Of a stretch of DNA of 64,000 nucleotides, positions 44,182 through 57,207 are shown in pieces. Below the pieces are notes generated by a model. It made no database searches. It saw only the letters and a program-made list of their open reading frames with translations, and was not told where the DNA came from. Positions within the stretch are counted from its first letter, which is position 1; each line of letters starts with the position of its first letter. The position numbers were made by a program, and so were the translations under genes. The stretch spans positions 186,001 to 250,000 of the forward strand of contig JAUKTV010000016.1 of NCBI GenBank assembly GCA_030549205.1. The letters run 5' to 3'. The stretch comes from Apiosordaria backusii. Its lineage: Eukaryota; Ascomycota; Sordariomycetes; Sordariales; Lasiosphaeriaceae.

Positions 44182-46244
44182 ATCAAAACAGACAGACATC
44201 CAAACACGAGGATGTAGGGTTGATGTGAGTATGGCACGAGTCTAGCCAGACAGCAGACGCATCGGATGTACATACCACACAGGTGGACTTGATCTCCGGG
44301 GTAGATGATCTTCTCCCACATGGAAGGCTATTTGGCAATGCATTTAGCAAATCTACACTGATTCTTCCACTGCCGCGGCTCCTAGCATGGTTGCCGATGC
44401 CTTCCAGGTGCTGATGACGATTAGACAGGGTGCCATTCATCGGTGTGTTGGCCCTGACCATGCTTTCACCTGAAAACGACGGGAGAATTGAAGTTAAGCT
44501 TTGCCAAGTACAAACATTAGAGGACGCATAGATATCCTAGGTACGAAGCCCCCGGCTGGATGATTCCTTCGTGGTATTGTAGGAGATACATCCCAATGAT
44601 CCCATGTTGATGCGCTCTTCTTTACCTCTTTGGACCCTATCTGCAGACCGAGTTGCATCGTCTTGTTGTAGTTAGCGGTCTGTTGAACCAGCAGGTTGGA
44701 TGGTGTGTGAGAGAGAGTGGGGGTCATCCAACCTCCTCAACCGAGTGCTTGGTAACACCTGAGACACTGCTTCTGGGGATGGGACAAGTGTTTCCCACAA
44801 CGGGTCCTTCTAGAATGCCGGGCATGTGAAAGTCCGCCAAGACAGGATTCCAACAGTTTTATATTGAAAACTCCTCATCTTTTGGAAGTCAACAGCAGGA
44901 CTAAAGATGGATTTGTTTTGGTCTTGATCTCTTGGTTTTCTTGCTGTCGTTCGAGCGGGGGCAGGGGTCAACGGCAACTTATCTCCGGTTATCGTGGCCC
45001 CGCATCGTGGCGGTCTAGGCGCTTGAAGAGGCTGTTAGCCGTGGCTTGCCCCTCCACAAGTTCAGAAGTTGATGTCGTCGGCGGCTTGTTTGAACTTGGC
45101 TTCCGCCGAACATCGCGGGACAAGCTTCCTCACGTGCTAATAAGACAACCCAACTCGAGCTTTTTTCCGCAGGCCAAATAGCAAAGGCTCTGTTCTGAAG
45201 AACAAATCTCAAGCAGCCATCTTCGAGGTTTTTAAATACTGGCTGAAAAGCTTCTCTGCTCGGTACTCCACACCTGCCCGAACACAATTGGACCCGCGGA
45301 TGAGGGTTCGTGACCTGTGAACATGGGGATTGTCCACAACCGCCATGCTTGACTCGATGGGATCAAGTAAAGCTTTTCGAATCCCCCTGAGATGAGGGGT
45401 CAGCTGGCCTTTATCTTATCCCCGCTTATCGATAGACCATCTTGGTGGTGCAGGGACCTTGGCAAGAGATAAGGATCATCCTTGAAAGGCAGCCAGTGGC
45501 CAGCCACTTTCTTCCAACCTCAAAGGAACAGCTGCAAGAGCTTGCAGACGGTTTGATCGAGACCCTTGATTTGAGCGGCCATTTCGCCTGGGATCCAGCT
45601 CCCATGGCCAGCTCTGACCTGGACCTTCTGAGCGGCAGCCATGTTTTTGCTACCATCGAAGCTCCTTTTGGACCCCCTGCCGGGCACCCAGCCGTGGTTG
45701 ACGCGTGGGGGAACCGAGGGAACATCACCAGTTCCCGTCGTTGCTGCTGATATCGATGCCACACCAGGGCAGTTCCCACAGTCTTGGAGAATTGGAGATC
45801 GGCGGGGTAAGTAACCTAAATAGGCATAGATAAGTATCGAATGACATTGTCAACCGCCATGGTCACAAAGAAACGAATTGTTCCATGACGGTGACACGCA
45901 GGTATTAAAAACTCCAAGCCTCTAGATAGCTTGTCTGCCGTTGTCCAGGATCACCTCACCACGCCTGTCATCAGACTACACTACCCTCTTCTCCGCCCCT
46001 ACCCACCGGCGGCGTTCCGGTTCTTCAACCTCGATCTTGCTTAAGTACAGCAAAGGTCCAAATTGACGACGGGACTCAACTCTGTCGATCAATTCGAACT
46101 CCCCGCAGAGCCTGGCCCGGCCTCACGTGCAACCCGTTGCAGCAGTGCGTCATTGTACATACAGGAGAGCAAGCACGAACAACCCCGGTTCGCTCGACCC
46201 CTTTGACGTCCCTCTCGACCTTGCAAATTTGTGTCGAAAACACC
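44182..46244. other. Intergenic region (2.1 kb), no convincing gene
   Basis: A 102-codon rightward frame at 45442-45750 (including LQELADGLIETLDLSGHFAW) has somewhat protein-like composition. It overlaps an equally long leftward frame, and I cannot support either. The permease promoter lies at the right end. Confidence 0.35.
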
Positions 46245-48141
46245 ATGGAGAACACAACCTTCGCATCGGACGGGCCACGGAAGCGCAATGCTTTCAAGCG
46301 CTTCGCGGACAAGCTTGCTGTCGAGCAGGAGCCCGGGCTGACCACGGCTCAGCTAATGGTGCGGACCACCCCATACCCCGCTTGCTCGTCCCCTTTCTGT
46401 ACCTGTTCGTGATCATCTGAACATTGGGCAAGGTTAGTGGGGGAGGGGTCATGCTTCGCTATCGCATGACAAGCTGACACGGACATCTTTCTTCTGCCAC
46501 AGTTGACGAACCACGATCTCAAACCGGTTGAGCCCGAGCGTCGGCAATGGGGTCCTTGGAACTTCGTCGGTTTCTGGATTGCCGATTCGTTCAATATTAA
46601 TACGTGGATGATTTCGGGGTCCATGATCGTGGGTGGTCTTTCGTGGTGGCAGTCGTGGATTTGTGTCTGGCTTGGCTATGCCATTTCCGGCTTCTTCATT
46701 TGCTTGACGGGCCGCATTGGCGCCCAGTATCACATTGGTTTCCCCGTGGTTGCCAGATCCTCGTTCGGAATCTGGGGTTCGTTGTGGCCTGTGTTCAACC
46801 GGGCTGTGATGGCATGCATTTGGTACGGCGTTCAGTCGTACATCGGGGGGCGTTGCGTATACATTATGATACGGGCGATTTGGCTGTCTTGGGTGAGTGT
46901 TGCAGAAGGCGTTGTCGGTATCAACCCAACTAACACCTTTGTAGGACCGCACGACCATCCCCAACACTTTCCCTGAAGGATCAGGCACCACCACAGCTGA
47001 TTATGCCTCCTTCTTCATCTTTTGGCTCTGCTCGCTCCCCGCCATCTGGTTCCCCGTTCACAAGATCCGCCATCTGTTCACTGTCAAGTCGTACGTGGTC
47101 CCTGTTGCTGGTGTCGCCTTCTTGATCTGGGCAGTAGTTCGAGCCAAGGGTCTCGGTGAGATTGTAAGCCAGCCGGCCTCCAAGCAAGGCTCTGAGCTTG
47201 CCTGGGAATTCGTTAAAGGTGTCATGAGCTCCATCGCCAACTTTGCGACTTTGATCGTCAACGACCCCGATTTCTCCCGTTTTGCTGGAAAACCCAAGGA
47301 CGCTCTTTGGTCTCAGCTCTTCACCATCCCCATCGGTTTTGCCGTCACCTCGTTCATTGGCATCATCGTCTCCTCGTCCTCCACGGTCATCTACGGCGGC
47401 GACCCCATTTGGGATCCCCTCGAGCTCCTGGAAAAGTTCATCGACGACAGCGGCTCCGCCGGGCGTTTTGGTGTCTTCGTCATTGCCACCGCCTTTTCCC
47501 TCGCCCAGCTGGGCACCAACATCGCCGCCAACTCCGTCTCCGCCGGCACCGATCTTACCGCTTTGCTCCCCCGCTGGCTCAACATCCGTCGCGGTGGTTA
47601 CATCGCCGCCGCCATCGGTCTCGCCATGTGCCCATACACGCTCCTCACCTCTTCCAACCAGTTCACCACCTACCTCTCCGCCTATTCCGTGTTCCTCTCC
47701 TCCATCGCCGGCGTCATGATTTCAGACTACTACTTTGTCCGCAAGGGCTACCTCGACGTAAAGGAGCTCTACGACGCCCGCCCCAGTTCTCCCTATCGCT
47801 TCACGTACGGCTTCCATTGGCGAGCCTACGCTGCGTATATAGCGGGTATCCTCATCAACGTCGTTGGCTTTGCCGGAGCAGTGGGTACAAAAGTCCCCAT
47901 TGGCGCGACCTACGTGTATAATGTCAATTTCTTTGGCGGCTTTGGAGTCTCTGCGTTTGTCTATTGGGGTCTGTGCAAGTTGAGCCCTATCCCCGCCTGC
48001 AGCGACAAGTGGATGGAAGTCGGAGACGAGATTGACGACTTGAGGGTGGCGTACGATGATGTCGATAACGCGAGCGGGACGGGCAGCCAGGAGTATGTCA
48101 CTGGCAAGGACGAGGAGAAGGATGTCGGTAGGGTTGTTTAA
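46245..48141 (+). CDS. NCS1-family nucleobase/allantoin-type permease
   Basis: Three exons, 46245-46358, 46503-46892 and 46945-48141, all phase 0 at the joins, encode 566 residues. The ATG at 46245 sits in aacaccATGG. The first intron is 144 nt and the second 52 nt. Diagnostic NCS1 (Fur-type) motifs are present: LTNHDLKPVEPERRQWGPWN, then SFNINTWMISGSMIVGGLSW (first transmembrane region), FPVVARSSFGIWGSLWPVFN, GLGEIVSQPASKQGSELAWE, DFSRFAGKPKDALWSQLFTI and ISDYYFVRKGYLDVKELY. About 12 membrane spans are expected. The family moves uracil, uridine, allantoin, cytosine or thiamine with protons across the plasma membrane; this sequence is closest to the uracil/uridine/allantoin group in my reading. 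The exact substrate cannot be told from the sequence. Confidence 0.93.
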
Positions 48142-48850
48142 ATGGAGTTTACGGATATGATACTTGATGTTTAGTTGTTGTTGGGGGAAATGTTGCTGCT
48201 TTTTCTTTGGAGGTTGGAAGTTTATACCCTTGATGTAGTTGGTTGCTGTTTGCTTGTTTTGTTGATATGGGAAGGAAATAGGGGGGAATATTTGATGCTG
48301 TGGGATCTGGTAGACACATGAAATAGGTATGATACAACAGCGATGATAAACGATAATGGGTACATATATAAGCATATGCCGGTATAATACCGTGCTCATG
48401 ACACTTTTCTTGCTTCGTCCCCTTTTCTGTTCAGCTTGTATAGGAATGAGTACAAGCCCAGCCCTTTAATATTTCTCACCGCGGTTCATAGCTTTGGATA
48501 CTATTTCTTGATTAAATCTACCGATGTGTGTAAATTTTACATGGTCTGTTACCAGGCTGGAAGCCTGGAACCCTGTATTTGGGATTGAAAAGACCTTCAG
48601 AGAAATAGGAAGGCCTTCACCGAAGGAAAAAGGATCCTGAAAAACGGCGGCACCACGTATTCAACAATTCCCCAAGAAAAAATAATAATACTTGTATCGC
48701 TATGTGGGTAATCTACCTAAACCTTTTCATTTCCCCACAAACTTTTCCGGTCCCCTTACAACGCCAGGCCCCACATAATATGTACCCATTACCATTACCA
48801 TTAACTCTTTTTCTCCCTTCCCCTAATGCAATCTAAACTTTTACATGCAA
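48142..48850. other. Intergenic region between convergent permease genes
   Basis: Contains the 3' untranslated parts of the NCS1 permease (left) and the MFS transporter (right). No gene was recognised. Confidence 0.5.
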
Positions 48851-50483
48851 CTAAACCTTAACCCGTCGAAACAACACCCCCAACTTCATCCACCCCCACC
48901 CGTTTTGTTTCTTCCTCCCCTCTCCATCAACATCAACCCCCCCCTTATCCCCAGCAGCAACTTCAACATCTCCCTCAACCATCCCCACCACCATCTCCTT
49001 CTTCTCCATCTCCCAAACCCTCCACCCCCTCAGCATCAACAGCGCCGCCGCCCCAACCAAGTACGTACATCCGACATACACCTGCGAAGGCAAAAACCTC
49101 CCCTTGTCATCCGCCCTCCCCTCGTCAACAAACTGCAGAGCAATGGCCTCCCCAAAAGTAGCAGGCAGCGCCATCACCATGCACACAGCCGAGTACGTCG
49201 CCGCCGACTCTTGCATCCCCACCACCTCCGTGACAATGGGGTTGGCGGTGTTCCAAAATGTTCCCGAGGAAACACCAGAAAAAATGGCAAATACCAGCAG
49301 CGGAGCGTACGCTCGGGCGTGGATCCACAGTGTCAAGGAAATCAGCCCGCAAAAGAGCGTCAGGAATAACGCGGTGTTGATCCGGCCGTGTTTGTCGCTT
49401 ACCCAACCGACGCAGGGGCGGCCGATCCCAGTGCCGAGACTCATCAAGGCTTGGACGGTGGACCCCTGGCTGAGGTTGAGGCCGAGGGAGGTTGCGTAGC
49501 TGGGGAGGGAGAAGAAGAGCGCCACATAGCCTAGCTCTGCAACAAAACCCCAGATAAGGATGATGATGACTGGCGTGCGGGTGAAGATGCGGATGCTAAA
49601 AGAGGAGGGTTTTGAGTTGGCCGTGGCCGCGGATTTGTTGATTGGACTGTCTTTGACCAGCAGGCCGCAGATCAAGTTGCAAAAGAGCATGGTGACCGAC
49701 ATGATGCGCCAGGTCCAGGGGATGCCGTACGTGGCGATGAGCTTGCCGGCGAGGAGACTGTACGCTAGCCCACCAAAGCCCAACCTAGATGTTGCGATGC
49801 CGATGGCGAGACTTCGGTGGGTGGAAAACCAGGGGCCGAGAACGGAGATGGACTGTTGTGTTTACCACATTATCAGTTATTTGTGGCAGCGACAAGACTG
49901 TTGTGTCCAGGAACTTACAGGAATGTACACAATCCCCATCCCCAACCCATAGCAAACCCCATACGACAGTACCAAATGCCAAACCTCCGACGCAGCCGAC
50001 GACGCAAAAAACCCCAGCCGACGCCATCCCAGACCCCAACACAATCGTCCCTCGCGTGCCAAACGCCCTTTTGCAGCGATTCGCCAGCGGCGCCACCATC
50101 AGCGCCAGAGCCATGGCCAGCCCCCCGATCATGGCATACTCAAACTTGCTCACCTGGGCGAACGTGCCCTGGGAGACGTAACGGTCGAGGAAGATGCCCC
50201 ACGGCGCGCCTATACCCCATGTGTTTGCTTGGATCGCGAAGCTGCAGAAGGTGCAGACCCAGCCGTAGTCGCCGTTGGGGGGGTCATCTTCGATGGCCGC
50301 GGTGTCGGGTGCTGCCTTTTCGTTGCTGATGGACGTCGTAGGTGGTGGTACTTTTGGGCTGATGTCGAACTGTGGGATTGGGGTTGTGGTTGGGGTTGTG
50401 GGTGGGGCAGATGGAGCGAGTGTGGTTGTGCTGTCTGCGGTGCGAGCGAGAGGGCGGTCAGCATTTGCGGGTGGTGCCGCCAT
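48851..50483 (-). CDS. MFS transporter, monocarboxylate-porter type (apparent homopolymer frameshift)
   Basis: Two exons, 50483-49919 and 49852-48851, separated by a 66-nt intron (gtaagt...acaacag). A disordered Pro/Thr-rich N-terminus leads to NGDYGWVCTFCSFAIQANTW, the D-x-x-YGW signature of the MCT family before the first span. Exon 2 carries the rest of a 12-span MFS fold, with VLGPWFSTHRSLAIGIATS, GIGRPCVGWVSDKHGRINTA and GVSSGTFWNTANPIVTEVVG. Within exon 1, just past SGMASAG, an A6 run on the + strand (50006-50011) shifts the frame by one. After it the expected continuation SAASEVWHLVLSYGVCYGLG, ending in VYIP, reads in another frame and splices perfectly to exon 2. An extra base there, real or a sequencing error, would truncate the protein. 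Likely plasma-membrane carboxylate or related solute transport. Confidence 0.85.
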
Positions 50484-51696
50484 GATGATGATGCGAAAGT
50501 AATACAAGAACGAAGATAAGAAGAATAAAACGAGTGGTAGCAATAACTTGGATTATTGATGAAGATGAGAGGAAAAAGATTTTGCAATACCGGGAAATTC
50601 TGGGGTTGATAGCAGGCAACTTTGCAAGCAGCCAGCCTCCGTCGTCATCAGTGGGACGGTCGGCTCGCATCGAGATCCCCTTCCGCATTGGAAAGTTTTG
50701 ATTTTGATCTGAGAAGGCACGTTGGAGATAGAAAATAGGCACTGCCAGTGAGAGGCAGGCGTTGGCTCAGGGTATTGGATGCAGCAGACGAAAGCATGCA
50801 CCTCCTATCCAGTCTCACATCTCCCTCTCGAATAACTTTCCCTGGATGTTTGAAGGCCCCCAGGGGAAATATGAGCGGCCTTCTATACTACTACATGCAT
50901 ACAATGACCTTGTTGAGACCCCTAATAAGGCACCCAAAGACACATTCCTGCCTTCTAGTCCAGCCTGAGGTGTCTGCACTCTGGGCAGGGATCAAGCCTA
51001 ACTTTGTATTCACAGCATAGCGCAACAGGCCCCTGTGGAAATGAAAATTAAGTTCATTATCAATATACTATCATCTCCAGGTCCTTATCATATTTTTGGT
51101 CGAGTTTGCCATTTTGATCATTGCCCAAACTGTGGTGTGGGATGGCGGTTGCCCTGTGCAACGACGTCAGAATGTAAATAATAGCTCCACTTACCCCTGA
51201 GTGTGGGATGCTTGGCCGAACCCCGAGAGCTTTTCAACATTGGTCACCCGCTGCATCACTGTCAGAACTGGAAATATTAACGCAAAACTATTTTCATTGT
51301 CATTCATGCCGGTAGTCTGCTATGCTAAGATATGATTCTGATACGTTTTCTCCTGTGATGACCCTTCTGGTTGCAAATGTTTCCCTTGATTGTGTGATGA
51401 GTTGAAATGTAATAAATGTTGCGAGATGTGTGCGATATAAAGAAAACAAAAATGAACATGTGTGTTTGCAAGTAGATGGTTGTAAATCCGATCCGTAACT
51501 CTTGATCAGAAATCATCGTGAAATGCGCAATGTCCCCATGTTCTCCTTCCTGTTTTTGAGAAAATGTCCAAGCAAGTTTCTTGAGAACTGCAAGCAAATA
51601 CTCCGCGACCCTGTTATCAATCCCCCAAGACCTGAAGTGTCGGATAGGAGGAGTGGTGTGGCAGCAGGCCAGAGATTACTCCTCGTAGTCCGCCTC
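50484..51696. other. Intergenic region, nothing recognised
   Basis: Promoter of the MFS gene on the left and 3' flank of the SNF2-type gene on the right. No coding frame of protein character. Confidence 0.45.
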
Positions 51697-54600
51697 TTAT
51701 TGCCCCTCCTCGGAGGTCTCTTCATCTTCTTCACCCTCGTCATCAATATAATCAGCGACGATATCAATAATTTCCCCTTCGTCATTTCTGATAACCTTTC
51801 CCAGCAAAGCAGCGACTTCATCTACCGTCAATCTCTTGTTGGATGCGTCGTGCTCCTTGATCGTCTCGGCGATCATCTCGAGCTTCTTCGCTTGCAGCTC
51901 AGCGATGCGCTCATCAATCGTGTTTTTGACCATGAGGCGCGCGAACCAAGTCTGCTTCTGCTGCCCCATGCGGTAGACACGCCCAAAAGCCTGAGACTCA
52001 ATCGCGCAGTTCCACCAAAGGTCGACCACGAAGACGCGATTCGCGCAAGCCAGGTTCAGAGCTTGACCGGTGCATTGAAGGGAAGCGACCTGTGATGAAA
52101 TGTCAGAAATTGTCACCTTGATGGCTTGTTATGGTCAAAGGGATACTCAGAAACCTACAAGTACATGGATATTCGGCTTGCTCCCGAAATCCCGGATGGC
52201 TTGATGCTTTTCCTCATGTGTGTTTGACCCGAAATAATACAAGAAATCGATGTCCTCGTCTTGCAGCATGCGCCCAATGATCCGACCCAGATCGACGAAC
52301 TGCGTAAAGACTGTTGGTCATGGCAGCTATGTTAGCATCAAAACATAAAAGAAATGTCAGGGCCAGATGGGTGAGCCAGCAGCTTTCTCGTACCTATGAT
52401 CTTTTCATCGGGATAGAGTTGGCGCCACTTCAGGATCATGTCCTTGAGAGCGGTAGTCTTGGAGCTCGGCGTCAGAGCGCGCTCTTTGTTCTTGTCACTC
52501 TCATGAAGAAACAGAGACTGCAGGTTGGCCTGACTGATCGGCTGGGTCCCATTGACATCATCACCACGAGCTCTGGCTTTCGGAGCCAAAAGTCGGCGCC
52601 AGCCGCCCCGTACTTGCTTTTTCTGTTGCTTTGAGTTCTTCTGGGCAGCTGTGCTGATATTCATCGCGTCTTGTATGTTTGCAACCAGCTTTCGGCAGGG
52701 GTAGCATGGAAGCGTCTGTTCAGCACCGGCTGCTGCCTCCGTGACATGACACATGATGCACTCGTGGCAGAAACGGTGACCACACTGGTGGGATCCTGTT
52801 AGCACGGATTCCATCCCTGCGTTGGAGTTGACATACCTTGGGTTGAAACTGGTCATCCGAAAAGTACCCGCACCTTCTGCATAGCTCTTTGGGATCCTCT
52901 CCAGCCTGAGCCTGGCCTTGCTGTTCGACCCGTCGCAGCTGAGGAATCATGTCAAACTCTGCTTCCATGCCGTCCATGGGCAGATCTTCTTGATCGGGCT
53001 CCTTGAGATGCTTGAGCCGCTCTTCACACCAGCGACCGACCTGGCGCACAAACGGTGTCTTGGTCTGAATTGCTTTCAGCTGAGAGATAAGCCATTTGAT
53101 ATCCACAGTCTCAAAATGCTTTCTCATGAGGGTTTCCAGAAGGAAGGGATGCGACACAGCTTGACGGAGACGCAGGACATAGTTCCATGAACTACGTTTC
53201 CAGGCATCCTGTGAAGTCTTGCCAAGCTCATCCACTGCCTTTTTCCGGAAAATATCTTCCACTCTTCTGTCGCCGCACACATGTGTCAGGATGTGGATAC
53301 TCTGTGAAGATTTGGGGAGCATACCTGTAAATCAACTGCTCCTCACGCGAGAGGTCAATCTTGATATCATCGAGCAGATGGGGCGTCGGGAGTTCGAAAA
53401 GAGCGTGGCCAAGAAACTTCGTGTTCATAGTTCTAAATTCCGCTGTCAGCCAAAGGTTACCCGGTGACGTTTCAGTTGATGTCTTGTACCTCTTCATCAT
53501 GACTTTGTCCAGCAGCTCGAGAAGTCTTTGCTGTCCCTAAACCCCCGAGATTAGTACCGCCATAGTATGTTCATGGAGAGCTGAATCCTATCACTTACTC
53601 TTCTTGACGTCTTGTCAAAGAAATCCCTGCTGAAGGCATCGAGACTGGTCGCTTCAGGGACTCTTAAGAACCTCATGTAGGGATAAATGTCTGATATCAT
53701 TTTAGCACCGTTCTCCACATGTGGTCACATTGCCAACATACCTGTAATCCGGTTCTGAATCGGCGTTCCACTCAGGGCCCAATGATACTTCGCCGACAAG
53801 GCAGTGCAGGATTTCGAGGCTGCAAGAATGTTAGGGATGTCAACATTAGATGAGACCGCAAGACCAAACTCACTATGAGATACGTGGTTTTTGATGATAT
53901 GCGCTTCATCGAGAATGACACGATAAAACTTCATTGTCATCAAAGGCCCGAGATACTTCCGCCTCAGAAGCTCACAGTCCTCGGGTGTCAAGCTGTCATC
54001 TCCCTCCTGGCTTCTGATCAACTCATTGCTAGGGTAGTGCGAGGAGACCTCGTGGTAGCTAGTCACCCTGTTGTTCATGATTAGCATCACTTGTAGGTAT
54101 TGAGATGGCAGAAAACAGAAAAGACTTACCAAATGTCGCTGATTTCCAAAAGACCCTCGTTAGATGTGTCTGATGCCTTGTAGTGAGCCGCAAGCACATT
54201 GTTCCCGTGCTTGAAGACCTCCTCCTGCCACTGACGGATAGCATTTGCGGGAACAACGACCAAAGTCTTTCGCAGTCCGTTCTGCTTGTCCTCTTCAGAC
54301 GGAGGATTGCCTACAATGCAGGCCAGGGTCTCAAGTGTCTTGCCAAGGCCCATCGAGTCAGCGAGGATGCCTCCACAGGGCAACACTCCGGCTTTTTCTC
54401 TCCCAACCATCCACCCAGCTCCGACAAACTGATAGGGGTAAAGGGGAGACACCATGCCTGTGACCAAGAACTTCTCCCCCTTGGGTTTGTATTTGCCTTT
54501 TAAAGCAGCACGGGCTTTTTGGATCATGATTCGATCTCCTTGGAACTGCTTTCGCTCGGCTTCAGTCTTGCAGGAAGCTTCCATTTCCTTGAAGAACCTT

Positions 54601-56339
54601 TGCTGCTCCCCTGCTTTTGTCGCTTCAAAGCCACTGAAGATTGGCAGGCTGGTCACACCTTGCCCGTCAACGATGTTGTTCTGCGGCTTGAGCAACTCGA
54701 GAAGTAACTTCTTTCTCTCTTCATCCGCGATCTGCCTCCTGCTTCTCGTTCTCGCGGCCACCTGGGTCTTTTTCTTATTCGGAGGCCCCGTTTCAGGCTG
54801 TATCGCAGCCTTGCGCTTCTTGGTTCCATTGGCGTTTGGGTGGTGTTGAGGCATCACTTGATCCTGTACTGTCGCTTGCTGTCCGGTCGAAAGACCAATG
54901 TTGCTCGACCCTTGAGGCCCCAACTGAACCTCCTCAACGACATCAGCAACACATTCCATCATTCCCTGAGCCTCGTCTCCGACTTCTTCATTGTTGACCG
55001 GGAACTCATCCGCCTCCCTCGGAGCAATCAGACTCTCAAGTGTCACTTCCAACTTCTTAATCTCCATCTCAATCCCATCCAGTTCCCTCAACTGCTGCGG
55101 CTTAAGCACTGAATTCTCCCCCCGACGAAGCAGCATCCGCTGCCGAAGCCTCAGCACATCCAACTGATCCCTCACATCATCAGGATCAGTCATAATGACA
55201 GGTTCCTCCTCCACAGCCAACTGCTTTCCCTTCCCCTTGTTGTCTTTCTTGGCCGGGCGCCGCTGTCTCTTCGACCTCTCCTCCGCCTCACCATCATCCC
55301 CCGAAGACCCCTCATCACTCTCCGAGCGGTAATCACTATCAGACCTGTGATCATCACCCGGAACCTGACCAAACTGAGGAAGAATACCGGCGTTCATCTC
55401 CTCCTCCTCCTTGAGCAGGAACAACTCCGGATTATGCGCCCGCAGGTCCTGGAGCTCACGCGCCTGCAGCTGCAAGAGTCTCCTCTTCCTTGCTTCTGAC
55501 TCTGAAAGAGTTTCGGATGCGAGGTTGATGATGTTCTGATCGACAAACAGGGAGTCGCCATCGTCGTTGTCATCAGACTCGTCGCTGTCGATGCAAATGG
55601 GGGCATCGATGGTCATGCCGATAAGGGGGGGCTTGTTAGTAGTGTTGAAGGGGCTCTCCTCCTTCTTGATGGGTGGGGAGGGAGTGTCGTCGTCACTGTC
55701 AATTGTGATAATGGGGATGAGGGGTGGGTTTGGCGACGGGTGTAAATGACTAGGGACGTCGTTGAAAGGGGAGGGGATGTCCTCTCTCTTGATGACTGCA
55801 TTGGAAGAAACATCGATGGTCTCAACGTTGGAGAATATGACGGGAACGGAAAGTGAGGATGAGGATTCAGAAGAAATGCCCTCGGGCTCCTGTTGGGGCT
55901 CGTTGCTGGGATGGTCGTGCGAGTCCATGATCATGTCATCCACAATGGACGGAGCAGGGGATCCGAGGTGAGGCTCGACACTTGAGCGGTCCTCGTCGAC
56001 GGGTGTGCTGAGAGCAGGAAGGGCAAGGAGATCGAGAAGCCAGGGCTCCTCGGAAACTGGGTCAAGTGTATCAGCCTCTGGTTGACCGCCCAACGCGTTG
56101 GTGTCGATGGTTGTCGGAGAGGCAGCAGAGCCCTCCGGCTCAGTGGGAGCATCGAGGTTCGAGGAGAGGAGAAGCTCTGTCTCGTGAATGGGCGGACCGT
56201 CACTGACGACGTCGTCCATGGTGGCGAGGTCGAAGTCGGTCGCTTCACCAAGTTTCGCGTGCGAGTAGTCTGCCGAGTTCCTCGGGATGAGTGTGATTCT
56301 GCCACGCTTGTTAGTTTCGACTTTTTCTGGAAAACACAT
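51697..56339 (-). CDS. SNF2-family ATPase with RING finger, Rad5/Rad16 type
   Basis: Ten exons join in phase: 56339-54130, 54067-53874, 53819-53742, 53690-53599, 53536-53490, 53432-53325, 53266-52837, 52784-52394, 52310-52159 and 52089-51697. They give 1,364 residues. The start could be 56219 instead. The N-terminal half is acidic, Ser-rich and disordered. The ATPase core starts with LYPYQFVGAGWMVGREKAG and Walker A (GGILADSMGLGKTLE, about 656). DEAH (VILDEAHIIKNH, about 790) and WALSGTPIQNRIT follow. A RING finger spans about 1040-1110 (CRRCGYF, CGHRFCHECIMCH, PCYPC), inserted between the helicase lobes. The C-terminal lobe has VFTQFVDLGRIIGRMLQDED and FGRVYRMGQQKQTW. The tail is acidic. Rad5/Rad16-type proteins remodel DNA or chromatin and act as ubiquitin ligases in repair; which branch this belongs to is uncertain. 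Confidence 0.93.
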
Positions 56340-57207
56340 GGAAATACTCACAAGCAGCGTCAGCTTCTGATGGTATTGTCGTTTCTGAAGATACTAAAGA
56401 TAGGACGATGCCAAACCACGGTGGAGAGGCGGGCTCTGAGCGGGATGAAGAACAGAGTTGAGAGGTTTGGAGGAGGGGAGAGTTGTCAGGAAGAGAGATG
56501 AAGCGGGAGAGAAGGCCTCAATAAATACTTTTTTGGAGAGGAATCAGAAGGAGGGCTGATTGTGGTTTTGTACTGATTAGGAAAGTGAGAATCGGAAGGA
56601 GTGACGCCAGCGCGGTTCGTATTCTAACTTTTGGAGGTTGCGCGTGACCTTGGGTTAATTTAAATGGAAAGAGATAGGAAGGAGTGACGCCGGCAAGGTT
56701 GGAGATACGAGTTTTTCAGAGGAGTTTGCCTCTGTAAAAAGGAAAGGGCAACCGAGGCAAAGGACTCAGATTTCATGGTGGGCGGCTGGCGCCAGCGAGG
56801 TCGGTCGTGGTGATTTTGGAGTTTGGAACCGAATTCGAACCTGAATCTCAGGAATCGCTTTGAGAGATGTCATTGTATTCTATTGTGATGGGTTGATTTC
56901 ATTGCGATATGTATATCCTCTCAGACACATTTGTCTTCTGGGCACAATGGTCGACCTCGACCTACACATTGGAAGTTGTAAACTCAACGCCTTAATTCCA
57001 GTATATAACTCATTACATGATGGCATCAAATCGCTTCCTGTATCCCCCTTCAACCCCTAAAACTGTAGTTTTAGCAACACAAGGACTATGCCCAGTCATT
57101 ATCGTGATCTTCTTTTTCCTTGTTTTGTTTACATCCCCTTTAACCCTGAACCGCCCCACTCCCCAAGACCGAGTCCATCTTTAGCCAAGCTCCCCAACCC
57201 TCCCTCA
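56340..57207. other. Intergenic region with a direct repeat upstream of the SNF2-type gene
   Basis: GGAAGGAGTGACGCC followed by AGC (56594-56611) or GGC (56677-56694) occurs twice, 83 bp apart, 17 of 18 bases matching. Otherwise nothing is recognisable. It is also the 3' flank of the ankyrin-like gene. Confidence 0.45.

Noticed and set aside
45426..45779. Overlapping frames on both strands (102 and 117 codons)
   Set aside because: Neither shows a recognisable domain, and each is the shadow of the other, so I could not decide.
48845..49952. Rightward ORFs of up to 174 codons opposite the MFS transporter
   Set aside because: Antisense shadows of a clear conserved gene on the other strand.
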